This document shows positions 33,290 to 45,637 of a stretch of DNA of 64,000 nt, in pieces. A program made the translations under genes and the position numbers. Source of the stretch: Eublepharis macularius (taxonomy: Eukaryota > Chordata > Lepidosauria > Squamata > Eublepharidae); the NCBI RefSeq assembly GCF_028583425.1, contig NC_072791.1, forward strand, positions 11,675,868 through 11,739,867, given 5' to 3'. Positions within the stretch are counted from its first letter, which is position 1, and the number at the start of each line of letters is the position of its first letter. The notes beneath the pieces were generated by a model. It made no database searches. It saw only the letters and a program-made list of their open reading frames with translations, and was not told the origin of the DNA.

Positions 33290-33800
33290 GGAGCACCGAG
33301 CGCTGCCCCTTTCCTTAGGTTTCAGAGGGGGGAAACCAAACAGTTAGAAAGATAGAGAGGTCAGGGCATCTTTTTACTGTTTACTGCTCTAACATCCTTT
33401 GATGTGTAGATTGCTATTCCTAGGACTTCCTCCTTGAGACATTCTTCTCTGCCTGGCTTTGTCACAGCCACTCCATCTTTTCTCCTTCTCTCTGTCTTGC
33501 AGTCATGGATGCAGGACTTGCCCTGCCATCCATGCCCATCCTTAGATAGATAGGATCTATTTCTCCTCCTCTCCTATCAGAGTATGGAGTTCTTACAATA
33601 AAGAACTCTTTATTTCCTTTCTAAATATAAGTATGGTTTTCTATTTTCTCTCCTACACTCACACTAGCCAGTATAAACAGCTCACAGCACCATAATCACA
33701 CTTTCACTGCAAATGATATATTTTGCTAATGGTCCAACTATGGAATCCTTTAATTAGGTTTCTGGGGCCAACATATGATTTATTTATCATCCCATACCTA
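33290..33800 (+). repeat. LTR-like repeat, copy 2
   Basis: It matches 29220-29770 in reverse orientation, with clear divergence. Landmarks are AGTATGGAGTTCTTACAATA with AATAAA at 33598, CTCTCCTACACTCACACTAG and GGAATCCTTTAATTAGGTTT. The two copies are 3.5 kb apart and opposed, so this is not one provirus. Confidence 0.45.
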
Positions 33801-33851
33801 GGGACCTCCCCTTGGGGCTGAGCATGATTTGGAGTGTGCAAGAAGGCAATG

Positions 33852-34183
33852 CTCCTTAACTTTAATGTATTGTCGAAGGCTTTCACGGCCGGAGAACGAT
33901 GGTTGTTGTGGGTTTTCCGGGCTGTATTGCCATGGTCTTGGCATTGTAGTTCCTGACATTTCGCCAGCAGCTGTGGCTGGCATCTTCAGAGGTGTAGCAC
34001 CAAAAGACAGAGATCTCTCAGTGTCACAGTGTCACAGTCTGTGACACTGAGAGATCTCTGTCTTTTGGTGCTACACCTCTGAAGATGCCAGCCACAGCTG
34101 CTGGCGAAACATCAGGAACTACAATGCCAAGACCACGGCAATACAGCCCGGAAAACCCACAACAACCATCCTCCTTAACTTTA
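33852..34183 (+). mobile_element. Penelope-like foldback element, copy 2 (most complete)
   Basis: An exact 13-bp duplication (CTCCTTAACTTTA) is at 33852-33864 and 34171-34183. The body starts with the extension ATTGTCGAAGG, and the two arms then run to a centre near 34030 (CAGTGTCACAGTCTGTGACACTG). It ends at CACAACAACC. A hammerhead-like core lies at 34079-34110: CTGAAGA, an unpaired T, stem GCCAGC/GCTGGC, GAAAC. Its reverse-complement twin is in the left arm. Confidence 0.85.
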
Positions 34184-34359
34184 TTACTCCAAAAGCAAAA
34201 CTCTATGGTAATACAGGTAAAAGACTAAGGTAGAGTCTAAGGAAAATAAACAGAAAAGTTAAAAATTAAGAGGAATTTATAGCATCTGAGCATCAGCTTC
34301 AGCATGGACACTGATGGGTGAATGCATTGTATCCGCCTGAAAGCCCATGCAATCATGTG

Positions 34360-34380
34360 ACACACACACACACACACACA
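34360..34380 (+). repeat. (CA)n microsatellite
   Basis: About 10 CA units lie between unremarkable sequences. Confidence 0.9.
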
Positions 34381-34709
34381 TTACCACCTTTCCCTCGAAC
34401 AATTTACAACATTAAAAACAACAATAAGGCTATCAGACAACCTAATTCTGGAGAATCACTCAAGTTTAAAGTGGGAAAGAAGCTGATATTGACCAGGGGA
34501 GTTTTCCTAGTATGCAGAAAGGTTAAAAAGGCTTCCGAGAGGAGGTTTGGAGAAATGGAGCACTAAGGGGGTGAATAATGAGAATGAGAAGGCAGAAATC
34601 TTCCTTCTCATTAAGGGGAGGAACTAGATGGGATAGTCCATTGCACAGTGTCTTGGATACCTGGGTCATTCATTAGGGGCAAATTATTCAGGAAGGAGGC
34701 TCCAAAGTC

Positions 34710-35281
34710 CTTGGGAAGAATAGATCCAGGGGAGATAGCCGTGTTAGTCTGTAGTCACAAAATAGTAAAGAGTCTTGTAGCACTTTTAAGACGAACCAAC
34801 TTAATTGTAGCATAAGCTTTCGAGAACCACAGTGTCATATATGCCTCCTGCATATCTGCCATGAATGTATATGGTTTCTGCCTCTGGCTTCTGAGAGTGT
34901 GGGAAGTTCTTTATTGCTCCATGCCAGTGGGTTATCATGCAAATGTTTACTTTCTCTTTCTTGCTCCGCTAAGCCAGTGTCCTTGACAGCCAGCCAAAGC
35001 TGGCTCATGGTGCACTGTTCCTGAGAACCAAAGATAAGTCCATCTTTCTCACTGCTTGCTCTAAATAATGTCTCACTCCAACATCCCCCCCCCATTAATG
35101 GTTCATGTCCCGAAGGCGGGAATATTCCCTACAACTAACATTGCTAGCCCCACCTACGTCACTTCTGCCAATTTCCACTGACTATGCACCTTGTACTGAG
35201 TGGATCTCTAATAAGCTTATGCTACAATAAAGTTGGTTAGTCTTAAAGGTGCTACAGGACTCTTTACCACTTGGGGAGAAT
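34710..35281 (+). mobile_element. Penelope-like inverted pair with spacer
   Basis: The left arm (34766-34825, reverse sense: AAAGCTTATGCTACAATTAA then GTTGGTTCGTCTTAAAAGTG) and right arm (35211-35269: AAGCTTATGCTACAATAAAG then GTCTTAAAGGTGCTACAGGA) are inverted PLE tails. They enclose about 385 bp of unrelated sequence. A 12-bp duplication with one mismatch (CTTGGGAAGAAT/CTTGGGGAGAAT) is at 34710-34721 and 35270-35281. The left end has a roughly 44-nt extension that the right end lacks, the same asymmetry as the foldback copies. GAAAGC is kept in the left arm but the CTGATGA half of the hammerhead is not. Confidence 0.7.
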
Positions 35282-35724
35282 GGCCCTCTGGTTCAATCAG
35301 GCTGCGGTGGGCTTTCGGGAGGAACGGGTCTGCATTCCATTGCTGCTTAACGACTCACCACCTTGTCCTTGGCAAGGCTTGCTGCTGCTTAATGAGCCAT
35401 TGCTCTTAGCTTAACTGCAGCAGGGCGCAGACTCTATTTTCTGGCCCTAAGTCCATGATAGAACCGAAATGGGGGATCAAAATAGGAGTCCCTTTGAAGA
35501 GGGGATTCCAAGGGTTTCAAAATCTTGTTGGTCTTTAAGGTGTGGCGGGACTCAAATTCTATTGTTCTACTGCAGACGAACACAGCTGCCCACCTGAAAG
35601 AATGATCTCTTGTGCTTTTGATAGCTGGGCAGGAGAGGTGCCGAGGACAAGGAAGCCCCACTCCCAACCCTAGGGAACTTTCTTCACGTGGGCAGAAGCA
35701 GCACTTGCAGCCGGGAAGGGTGGT

Positions 35725-35930
35725 GGCTCGCTGGAAGAGACTTTGCTTGGCGTGCAGGAGGTCCCCAGTTCAATCCTTGGCAGATCTCCACTTTAAATAA
35801 TCAGGCTGTAGGTGATGTGAAAGGCCTCTGCCTGAGAATTTGGAGAGCCACTGTCAGCCTACGTAGACAACACTGACCTTGAAGGACCAAGGGTCTGATT
35901 CGACGTAAGACAACTCCACGTGGTTCGTGA
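35725..35930 (+). repeat. tRNA-derived SINE (type C), near full length
   Basis: The head GGTGGTGGCTCGCTGGAAGA is followed by the B box CCCCAGTTCAATCC. The body has GTAGGTGATGTGAAAGGCC and the end is AAGGACCAAGGGTCTGATTC. A PLE-like tail fragment (AATCTTGTTGGTCTTTAAGG) sits upstream at about 35520. Confidence 0.7.
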
Positions 35931-36189
35931 GGACTAGGTATACGTGGGAAGCAATCCAGTGTCCGGCATGGACTCACTGGCTGACCTTCAGCCAGTCACA
36001 CGCAATCAGCCTCACCTCACAAGGAGAGGAGACTTAGGGAAGCCACCTTGAGTCCCCACGGGAAAGAAAGAAGCGGTACACATGAAGTAAGTTAAGTTAG
36101 TAAGTAAATGGGGCTGTAAAGATTCTGATATAAATTAATCCTAGTGGTGCCAGTCTACACTCTGGACTCGCTCAGAGGGATGTTTCTGG

Positions 36190-37130
<941 letters not shown>

Positions 37131-37327
37131 CGCTTTAAGGTTTCCTTTCATTGTATATTGCCTTCCTTATATTGGTGGTTTGGTTAGTTAACACAGGGTT
37201 GATAAGAGCAGAACAATGTAAGACACTGTATGTCCACATGGAAGAGCAAGGCAGCATGCTAAAAGAGGATTGACTTTATCCTCTCCTTAACAAAACCTCT
37301 AAGCACCTTCCTGAGCTACCAAACACA
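37131..37327. other. Non-coding, no gene recognised
   Basis: This is AT-rich spacer between a PLE tail and the long foldback. Nothing else is recognised. Confidence 0.4.
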
Positions 37328-37867
37328 GAGCCTCGCTACAAGTGACATCTTACACGCAAACGGCACTTGATCATTTTCGCAAGTCTTTCTGGGCATTGAA
37401 GTCCCTCCCGCCCACCCCTTTTCTTTCTGTTCCTTCCCCTCTCTGTTAGAATGCCTGCCTGAAGAGACGGAGAAAGCCTACGATAGCAGCTTTTGCAAAT
37501 CGTCTTGCTGGGGGGTGCGGGATGCTCTGGAGAAAGCTGACATGTCGGTGAAGTCCTAGTGTCCTTTCAGTGATCTTTGGGGGCGGGCAGCTGCAACTTT
37601 GCTAATTGTCTTGCTGGGGGGGAGATGCTCTGGAGAAAGCTGAGAAAGTCGCAGCTGCCCACCCCCAAAGATCATTGAGAGCAGGCTTGTGACTGGAGGA
37701 GCGATTTGCAAAAGCAGGCTTTCTCCGTCTCTTCAGGCAGGCATTCTAACAGAGAGGGGAAGGAACAGAAAGAAAAGGGGTGGGGGAGAGGGACTTCAAT
37801 TCCCAGAAAGACTTGCGAAAATGATCAAGTGCCATTCGCGTGTAAGATGTCACTTGTAGCGAGGCTC
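37328..37867. mobile_element. Long foldback MITE, about 180-bp arms
   Basis: 37328-37510 (GAGCCTCGCTACAAGTGACA, TGATCATTTTCGCAAG, AATGCCTGCCTGAAGAGACG) is mirrored by 37685-37867 with few mismatches. The centre (37511-37684) is a second, shorter inverted stretch around GATCTTTGGGGGCGGGCAGC and GCTGCCCACCCCCAAAGATC. The total is 540 bp with no coding frame. Its ends resemble those of the MITE at 15933-16126. I find no clear target duplication. Confidence 0.75.
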
Positions 37868-38859
37868 ATAGTGTGGTCTTCTCAGCCTAACCAAACTCAC
37901 AGAGTGGTTGAGAGAAAAAAATGTAAGCCATTTTGGGGTCCTGTTGGGGCAAAATGCGAGTATTGTTTGTTAAAAATAAAATTTGGGATACAATTTGGAA
38001 AAATTTATGATTTGGAAAAAAGGAAAATGGCTTCTCCCACTGCTCTATCTGATATAGTTGTTGCTCTTTAGGTGGGAGGCAGAACTGTTCATTCAGTAAT
38101 CCAGGTATGGTTAAATACAGTGAGTGGAATAAGCAGGGCAGAGCCCCAACTTCTATTTATTTCTATTTATTTATTTATTTAAGTTACTTATAGTCTGCTT
38201 TTCTCACTGACACTCAAGGCAAATTACGCAGTGTGGGTGAATACAGTCAGTTTCAAAGCATTTCAATACACATGTAATAAGGTACATACATGCAAATTTG
38301 TTAAGATTTAAAACCTGCAGAAATCCAATACAAAATTGAGGAATTGCTGAAACAGTGCATATGTAATTATCAATATATTAAGCAATATAGGATCTAGCCA
38401 TTAGGATCATACTTACGGAAATAGCACTAATGTCTACTGTCACTCCCTATCCCTTTACTGATGCATCTCTTTGAGACAGATTCCATATATTACAGCCCTC
38501 CCATCTGAACAGAAAACCCTCTTGAATAATTCAGGTTTGCACAGTTTGCGGAAAGCCAGGAGAAGGGGAGCTTTCCTAACCTCCTCAGGTAGGCTATTCT
38601 ATAAAGTGGGGGCCTCCTCAGAGAATGCCCGTGTATGGGCAGCTGTCGATTTTGCCCGTTTGCCAAGTGGCACCTGCAGAAGGCCCTGTTCAGATGAAGG
38701 AAGCTGCCATGGTGGAACATAGGGAGAGAGGCGGTCCCGTAGATATACTGGACCAAGGACATGGAGAGCTTTGAATATGATAGTCAGATAGGCCTATATG
38801 ATTGTGGTATTAATGGATCGTTTCCCTCTTTATGTATTAAAGTTATATTAGCTTCTTGC
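37868..38859. repeat. LINE 3'-like and SINE-like relics
   Basis: 38160-38240 has a TTATTTATTTATTTAAG tail and CTTTTCTCACTGACACTCAA, a reverse repeat end. 38490-38780 reads like a dispersed LINE 3' region (reverse sense; AAAGTGGGGGCCTCCTC, GCCCGTGTATGGGCAG). There is no conserved frame. Confidence 0.35.
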
Positions 38860-38879
38860 CAGGTTCGTGATAGGATCTT

Positions 38880-39720
38880 TATGCTTTGTATCTCATTTAT
38901 CACTTTTTGCAATGGTGTCCTTTGTTTTCTTATGTGAGAAAGTGACTAGTTTACCTCTTGAAAGCTTATGACGAGTTGTGTATTTGGAATTGATCCTAAA
39001 GATCTGTTCAGTCTCTGGAAAGTCTCCTTGAACTTCCATGAAATTCTGAATCAGCTTTTGAAATTCATTCTCAAGATCTTGGGGCCCTATTGTTTTTGAG
39101 ATATGGCAAAATCTCAAATGTTTACTCTTAAGATGGATTTCTAATGTCTCTATTCTTTGTTTAGCATCTGTTAGGGACAATGACTGTTGTACTTGTAATG
39201 CTTCAATTTGGTCTTGTGACTCCTTCAGTTCTCTATGTTGTTCTTTAATTTCTTGGATGCTTTGCTCGTTTTCTTCATTTTTTTAATTATCTTTTGCTAT
39301 CCTGTTGAGACCTGTTGAGACCTACAAACCCCTCAGTCTTTAGGTTTTGTATATCCTTTCTAATTCCTGAAAATGTTTCTTGTGATTTTTCATTTGTTTC
39401 CTTGAGCTGTGTTGACAGGTCCCGAACCTCTTTCTGGATCTCCTCGAATAGACCCTTATTGCTTTGTACTAACTCCGTCGTTAGGGCCTGAAATCGCTGT
39501 GTGAGAGAGGATAAGACCTTTTTGCAATTAATTCTATCTCATCTCCAGAACAGAGTTCAAGTTTGCCTTTCCTCATACCTTTAGCCATTCTCTTGATTTT
39601 AGCCAGCCTCCTTAGACTCCTGACAGCTGCTAACAATTTTTCCATACAACAATAACAATATGCAATCCCACTAGCCTGCAAAACATCAACTAAACAATAA
39701 AATGCTCAGCCCAATATTTA
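38880..39720 (-). pseudogene. L1-type ORF1 relic
   Basis: The minus-strand frames carry an L1 ORF1p layout. A basic N-terminal piece (39481-39681) is followed by a broken coiled-coil region rich in Glu, Gln and Lys. An open C-terminal stretch at 38893-39180 follows (SLTDAKQRIETLEIHLKSKH then LRFCHISKTIG, a NLRI-like start of the RNA-binding domain). Stops and frameshifts interrupt it. It differs from the ORF1 at 46039-46998, so a second L1 lineage is present. Confidence 0.55.
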
Positions 39721-41644
39721 ATCAAATCTTCAATTAAAATCTTCTTATAATCTGGTCTTGGGTAAAAGAAGTACAAAATACATATTAAAAATCAGGTTAT
39801 ATAATAGTAAGAGCAAAGAACCCTGTATATACAAATTTAAAAATATATAGACACAGTTCAAAAGATATACAATGATAATTAATTTAGTTAATTTAGAAAT
39901 CAGTTCTAAACCAGCAAAGAGCAGTCAGAGGTGTTTTTTTTAAAGATTGTTTACTTTCTATCAGCCTGTTGTCTGTGTAGTTTCTAAATGTCTCAAGGAG
40001 TATATTTGGAGTTTCAAAAAAGCAACGATAAAGTTGCACATTCTCATATGTGCAATTGGACTTTAAATATTGCAGAACAAGATTTGGACTACTTTGGCCA
40101 TTTTGACTATTTTGTATTTATTGTGGAACATATTTGATAGAATCTATTTATTACAACAACTATTTATTGTAATTTATATAAGTGCTCTTTGTCACTTTAC
40201 ACTTCATATAAAAATTTACATTAGGTTTGTATTCATGTTCCATTATTAGACTGTTTCTAGTCCCTTGGTTGTGGTTATCCACTCTAGGCTTGGTCCGCTA
40301 GGCTTGAGTGAAGGCGGGGGGCAGGCATTGCCCCCTGCTCCACACCTGATCCCAGCTGGGTGAAGTCGGGGGGCAGGCATTGCCGCCTGCTCAGCACCTG
40401 ATCCCGGCCTGAGCTTCCCTCCACAGCATTCTCTCAGAGGGACAAGCTGCCTATTCTGGGCTTCCCTCCACGGCAGCGCCCTCTGGTGGTGCACCAAGGT
40501 AGGAAGTGAGTTGTCTGGAACACAGTTAGCCTTTTATATAGTAGGATAGGATTCTAATAGGTATTTATTTCAGTACAATTATATCTGTATCATCTATTTT
40601 AAAACTTGTACTGAAGTGCTATTGCAAAACTTGACCTTTTCTTCTTCCTGACAAAACACACCAATGTGTCCCTTAGGACTTTTCTTGTTGTAGCAAATCT
40701 AGAATTTAAATGCTGTCAATTTCAAAATCCATGTCTTCTTCCAACCCCTAACTCCCAAATTGCCAAGGCTTTAATCTTTTCCCTAATGACTTCATCAAAA
40801 GTCTCTAGAATGGATTTGAATCGTAAGTAAAATTCTTTCTCTCAGCTCCAGTAAAACCAGGTTATCTAGTTCTGTTTCCAACTACCTGTCCGCAGCTTCT
40901 GTCTTACAGAGCAATCCTAGTCAGAGTTACTCCAGTCTAAGCTCATTGACTCTGATGTGCTTAGACTGGAGCAACTCCATTGAAAGTGGGGGGTACAATG
41001 TCCTTCAAAGTCTCTGGCTTCCCTATAAGCTTCACTTCCATCTTGTCTGGGTTCACTTTCACTTGGTTTGCATTCAGCCATTTGACCACAGATTGTGTCC
41101 CGGGGGACTCCACAAGATTATTCCTATTCTGGACATAGCTGGTCTTCAGCAGCAGCCCCTTGAGTCCGTTCCATGAGCAACAATTTCAAGCAGTTCAAGA
41201 TACGTCGCTTGATACTGACATCTGCCTCAACATGATGGCGTCCTCCACAGCAACAGAGAAGCATGGCTTTTGCCTATATTCAGGCAGAGATCATCAACTA
41301 AAGGCACAAGAGCCATAGTCTGGCATGGATTAACCCCAATGTCTGCGAAATCCCTCTGCAACATGTGTTAACGGTGTAGGTCAAGCCATTGCTATTTTAT
41401 AATGAACTGTATTCCAACTATTTTAGCTCGGAATTGAACAAACCAATTTAGAAGGCGTAAAAAATAGGCGGGATGTAGCATAAAAATGCTAGATGTTAAG
41501 TGACTGTTTTGAAGATTTGCCTTACGGCTGACTTCATTGAAAGGATGCTTGTGGGCTCCCCGGCATGGAGTTCATGATGCCTGGCAAAATCAGGCTTCTG
41601 GCTGAAGCTGCTGCCACAGTGGCATCATTTATGTAATATTTATT
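39721..41644. other. Non-coding, several minor repeats
   Basis: 40290-40400 contains two near copies of GGGGGGCAGGCATTGCC about 70 bp apart. 40915-40985 is a small inverted repeat (AGAGTTACTCCAGTCTAAGC and GCTTAGACTGGAGCAACTC). The rest is AT-rich. No gene is recognised. Confidence 0.4.
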
Positions 41645-41885
41645 AATTAGAGAGCTGCTGTAGCACAGTGGTTAGGCCGTGAATCAGCACTCTACTAGTT
41701 CAAATCCCATTTCTACCATCAGCTCAGTAGGTGGCCTTGGGGAAGCCACACCTCTCAGATCCAGCTTCTCGGAAGTATTGTGGGGATGATAACAACACTA
41801 ACTTGTTTACCGCTCTGAGTGGGGCACTAATCTGTCTAGAAGTGTGGTATGTAAGTGCAGTTATTTTTATTGTTATTGTTATTCT
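41645..41885 (+). repeat. Sauria-type SINE (type B), full length
   Basis: The head GAGAGCTGCTGTAGCACAG is followed by TAGTTCAAATCCCATTTC as the B-box region. The body has GGGGATGATAACAACACTAA and the end is TTATTGTTATTGTTATT, as in the other type-B copies. Confidence 0.75.
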
Positions 41886-42069
41886 TAAACCATTTGTATC
41901 CCTCATTTGTACATTGTTCAAGATGGTTTTCAAAACTATTTTAAAAATTCCAAATTAAAACCAATATAAAATCTCTTCGTCACCTTGCCATTGAAAGATG
42001 CCTGTCTTTACTCCCCCTCAAAAACACTGGCCAAAGTAAGATTGGTCTTCTGATCAAAGCTTATTCCAC

Positions 42070-42664
42070 ACTCCGTACATTTCTTTTTTAAAAAATATTT
42101 TATTTTATTAAAACAGAAAAGGGTATACAGAAAAAAGGGACAAAGGAAGAGAACAAGAAAAAAGATTACAAAGCTGGGTGATAACAGGATTATAAAAGTA
42201 CAGAGTACAAAAGTCATAACCTTTAAATTGTTGGAATAATATTTGAGACTATTTAAGGTATATATATTCTCAAATAAACAATACGTGCAGAATTCAAAAC
42301 TATTTCATATTTAAAAAAGGGAAACCATTATATTGTCGAAGGCTTTCACGGCCGGAGAACGATGGTTGTTGTGGATTTTCCGGGCTGTATTGACTGGCGA
42401 AACGTCAGGAACTACAACGCCAAGACCACAGCAATACAGCCCGGAAAATCCACAACAACCAAGGGAAACCATTATTACTCCATCTTATCATTACCTTTTA
42501 CTTATAAATTTATTAACAACAACAATGCTGACTTCTAAACAATATTCAGTGTTATCTATCATACATTCTATTCTACCTGTTATCTTAATTCAACTAATTA
42601 TTCTACAGTGAAATTAAAGAACATGTCAATACATAATCATATTCAAATTTGCAAGAATAACACT
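42070..42664 (-). mobile_element. L1 3' UTR (reverse), hosting a PLE foldback
   Basis: On the minus strand it is a non-coding A/T-rich 3' region ending in TTTTAATAAAATAAAATATT and an A-run near 42090. It continues the same-strand L1 ORF2 fragment found at 45050-45637, from which it is separated by a 2.4-kb insertion. A PLE foldback interrupts it at 42317-42475. Confidence 0.55.
42317..42475 (+). mobile_element. Penelope-like foldback element, copy 3 (centre deleted)
   Basis: The exact 15-bp duplication AAGGGAAACCATTAT is at 42317-42331 and 42461-42475. The body (129 bp) keeps the one-sided extension (ATTGTCGAAGG...) and both outer arms. The middle jumps from GGGCTGTATTG to ACTGGCGAAACG, so the hammerhead-like stem II is lost. 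It inserted into an L1 3' UTR. Confidence 0.85.
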
Positions 42665-45049
42665 GCAATCATAATGCCCCGTTTGTCATCTGCGACCATG
42701 CGTCAATGTACGTGCAGCACCACAAGTCTGCTTCCGAAGGAATTTTCTGGGACAGCTGGAACAGCCAGCCGAACCCGGCAAGGTGCAGTCAGCAGTGAGC
42801 GTGCCGTTGTTGCCCAGGCAACGCCACCAGGATCGACTAATTGTAGGGCAGCAGTAGTTGAAAGTGCCGTGATTGACAGGCAAAAGCGTAGCCAGTCCTG
42901 GGCCACGTTTCCCATCCCCAGCTGCCATGCCCTTGCCCTGCAGGGAGAGATCCCCCCAATAGGGCTTGCCACACCCCAAGAGAGGCACCTGCCCTGACAG
43001 GAGGCATGCCATGGAGGATGGGATACTGATAGTGCCGACGGGGTGCTTACCCACCCGCAAGCCCAACCCTATTCCCAATAAGGGGCAGGCCGACAGAGGA
43101 AACACGCTCACTTACAAACTGCACCTCCACTGCCATTGCTGCCCCAAGGAACATGACCCCCTCCCTGAAAAAGGAGGCCAGAAAGGCAGCACGACCCAGC
43201 GAGGGCAACACATGCAGACGGCAGCACTTGGGATTGGCCCCAGGGTCCTGGAGAGGCAGATGGGGGGGCGGGATCTTTAATGAGTGACAGGAATGCTCAT
43301 TGGAAACAATACGAGAGGCCAGAAGGCCCATTGGAGGTGATGGGAGTGACGAATACCCACAAACTTGTGGTGGTTCCATTTAAACACATTACCGCATCAT
43401 AAAGATGTGAGGAGAATGTGAGTTGGACCTCAAGAGCCAAGCTCCGGTCCTGGGATGGCACCACCCAGAGTGGACCGATGGCGAAAAGGAGGGTGGCCCA
43501 TCCTCCTGGGGGAGCCCCAGAGATCCCAAGATGTTGCTCCACAACACCCTCCTCCCAGCAGCAACCCCCCCTTCTCTCACATGCAACCGTCGTCTAGCTA
43601 GCTTATCAGACACCAGCAGCTGTCTGCCAGAGAATGAGAGTGCCCCCCACCAGACATACACAGGCCATACAATTCCCACCCCACTGCCTGCAGTTACATT
43701 AGAGGGGAACGGTGGCAGGCAAGCTGAACGGGGCCCCCAAGGTGCCACTCAACACCTGCTCCTTCTGGCAGCAGAGCCCACCCCATCCATCCCAGCCCTG
43801 AGCCAGGAATCATTTGCTGGAATGTGTGAAAAAACATCCCTATGGGGAGTTGGGAGGGGGGGCTACTGTCATCTACCGGTAAGCAAACAGACGTGCAGTT
43901 AATTGATTCATATGTTATTAAACTGGAAAAAGTGAAGAGGTTGGGCAGACATTTGTCTTTCCAAACCCCTCAGCAGGAAAGGGGCAAAGGCAGTGTGAGC
44001 CACAAAATCCATTCTTTGTCCTGTCCTCACAGGAGCGAGGTTGAGATGCGGGCTGCCTTGGGGAACTGCTCCTGGGTTGGACCTGAATGGTCCTTGAGGA
44101 GGATCACTGGGGTCTGGAACAGCCATGTTCCTTGGCCTCCCTGATGGGTTGCAACCTGCCTGCAAGGGAAATAGACACATCTGTGGCAGACTGGGCTAGG
44201 CCAGATCTGAGGCCTAGCCCAGTCTGCCACGTTCTTGCAGCTCACAACCAGATGATGCATGACCCTATGGTGAGAAAGCACTCTGCATCAGGATGGTCTG
44301 ATCCTGTGAGGGAAACAGGCAAGGAGCTAAGCACCCGCCATCAACAGGGAGTTATGAACACACAGTCCCCCGACTTGTGGCCGCACTTCCTCCTCTGCTG
44401 GGGACTTGGGTAGTAGTTAGCTCTTTTTTCCTTGAGTGAGTGCAAAGTACTCCCTAATTTACACAAAGACCCCCTAGTGCACTCATGCCCCGCCACCATG
44501 AGCACCCTATCCTGCCTCATGTCCTAAATCCCCGTGGCAGGGGCTGCTAGGCAGAGCCTCCAGCTGCCTTCCTACTTACCTGGGTTCATGGGTGCCCTGG
44601 CCAGAGGTTATGTAGGGTGCCTGGAGACCTGACTGGGTACATGGAGGGGGGCTTGGCCACCACAAGGGCAAATGGGATTAAGTTCCCATGGTAGTTGCCA
44701 TCCTCTGCTCTGTCGGGCTGCATGGGCAAGGCTGGGCACTGGGGAGGCCCACATTTTCCCGTCCAATGGGCAGCTATGGGCTTCAACGCCTGTTTTCATG
44801 ATGTAACTTTCCGCCACTGTAGGACATGTGGCAGGGCCTGGAGCAGCTTTGGAAATCAACTAACTCTCGGCCCACCCCGTGGCCCTCCCCCTCCGCAATT
44901 GCAGGAATTTGCACTGCACTTATGCCTCCTGCTGGCCGGCAAGCATAGTCGCTGGCGGCAGCCTGGCAGCAGTAGCGCACCTCAACTAGCCACTGGCGTA
45001 TGGGGGGTTATGTCCATGTAAGTGCGAGTTACAACAGTGTTATGCTTAG
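42665..45049. repeat. 2.4-kb GC-rich segment inserted in an L1
   Basis: The segment splits an L1 3' end (3' UTR on the left, ORF2 C-terminus on the right). No frame of 159 codons or fewer shows a domain. 43241-43560 is homologous to 63722-64000 (shared words such as AAGGCCCATTGG and AAAGATGTGAGG), so at least part is a dispersed family. A 20-bp perfect hairpin lies at 44183-44230. I cannot classify it; a large non-autonomous element is likely. Confidence 0.45.
44183..44230. repeat. Perfect 20-bp hairpin
   Basis: GTGGCAGACTGGGCTAGGCC and its exact reverse complement flank an 8-nt loop (AGATCTGA). It is far stronger than its surroundings and may mark a structural site of the enclosing repeat. 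Confidence 0.85.
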
Positions 45050-45637
45050 TCTTCTCCCTGAGTGCTTTCCATAAACGTCCACTTCGGATTGGTGTACTCT
45101 ACATTTTATTCCTATCTTTCTAAATTTTGTTTTAAGCAAAATAATTTCCCCATTTCTCTTCAAATTCTTTACTTGATCTTCTGTTCATATAACTTGTGAA
45201 TTTTGCCATTACACATCTTCTAACATTTTATCTTTCCAAAGTTCCTGGGTTGGGCATTCAACTTCTTTCCATTTGCTTGCCATCACCACTCTTGCAGTTG
45301 TCAGCAGATACTTAAATTTGTATTGTGTTCTGTCAACATTATCTGGTATTAACAACATAGTCTAAGGTTTCATATCTAAATCAATTTTTAAGATCTTCTG
45401 AAGCTCAACATGTATATCTTTCCAAAAAAATTTCATTCTTTTTATATAGCCACCACATATGAAAAAAACTGTCTGCTTCCTTACATTTCCAGCCCATCCT
45501 ATATACTTTTTATTCAATTTTTTAATATCTTTTGGGGTGAGGTACCATTAAAAAAACTTATACCAATTTTCTCTCAGACTTTGGCTTGCTGTAAATTTTA
45601 TACCTTTAATGCATCAATTTTCCCATTGTTCAGGGGA
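45050..45637 (-). pseudogene. L1 ORF2 C-terminal relic
   Basis: Minus-strand frames read L1 ORF2 C-terminal sequence: KFWKDIHVELQKILKI-like words, then TTARVVMASKWKEVE with shifts and stops. The same relic continues at 47151-47250 beyond a plus-strand insertion. There FEMCMLKWMQNLGEEIKFE then QWENLW is readable. It is strongly decayed and hence old. Confidence 0.6.

Noticed and set aside
42703..43902. Protein genes of 80-159 codons in the GC-rich segment
   Set aside because: Frames overlap on both strands without domains, and part of the segment is a repeat shared with 63722-64000.
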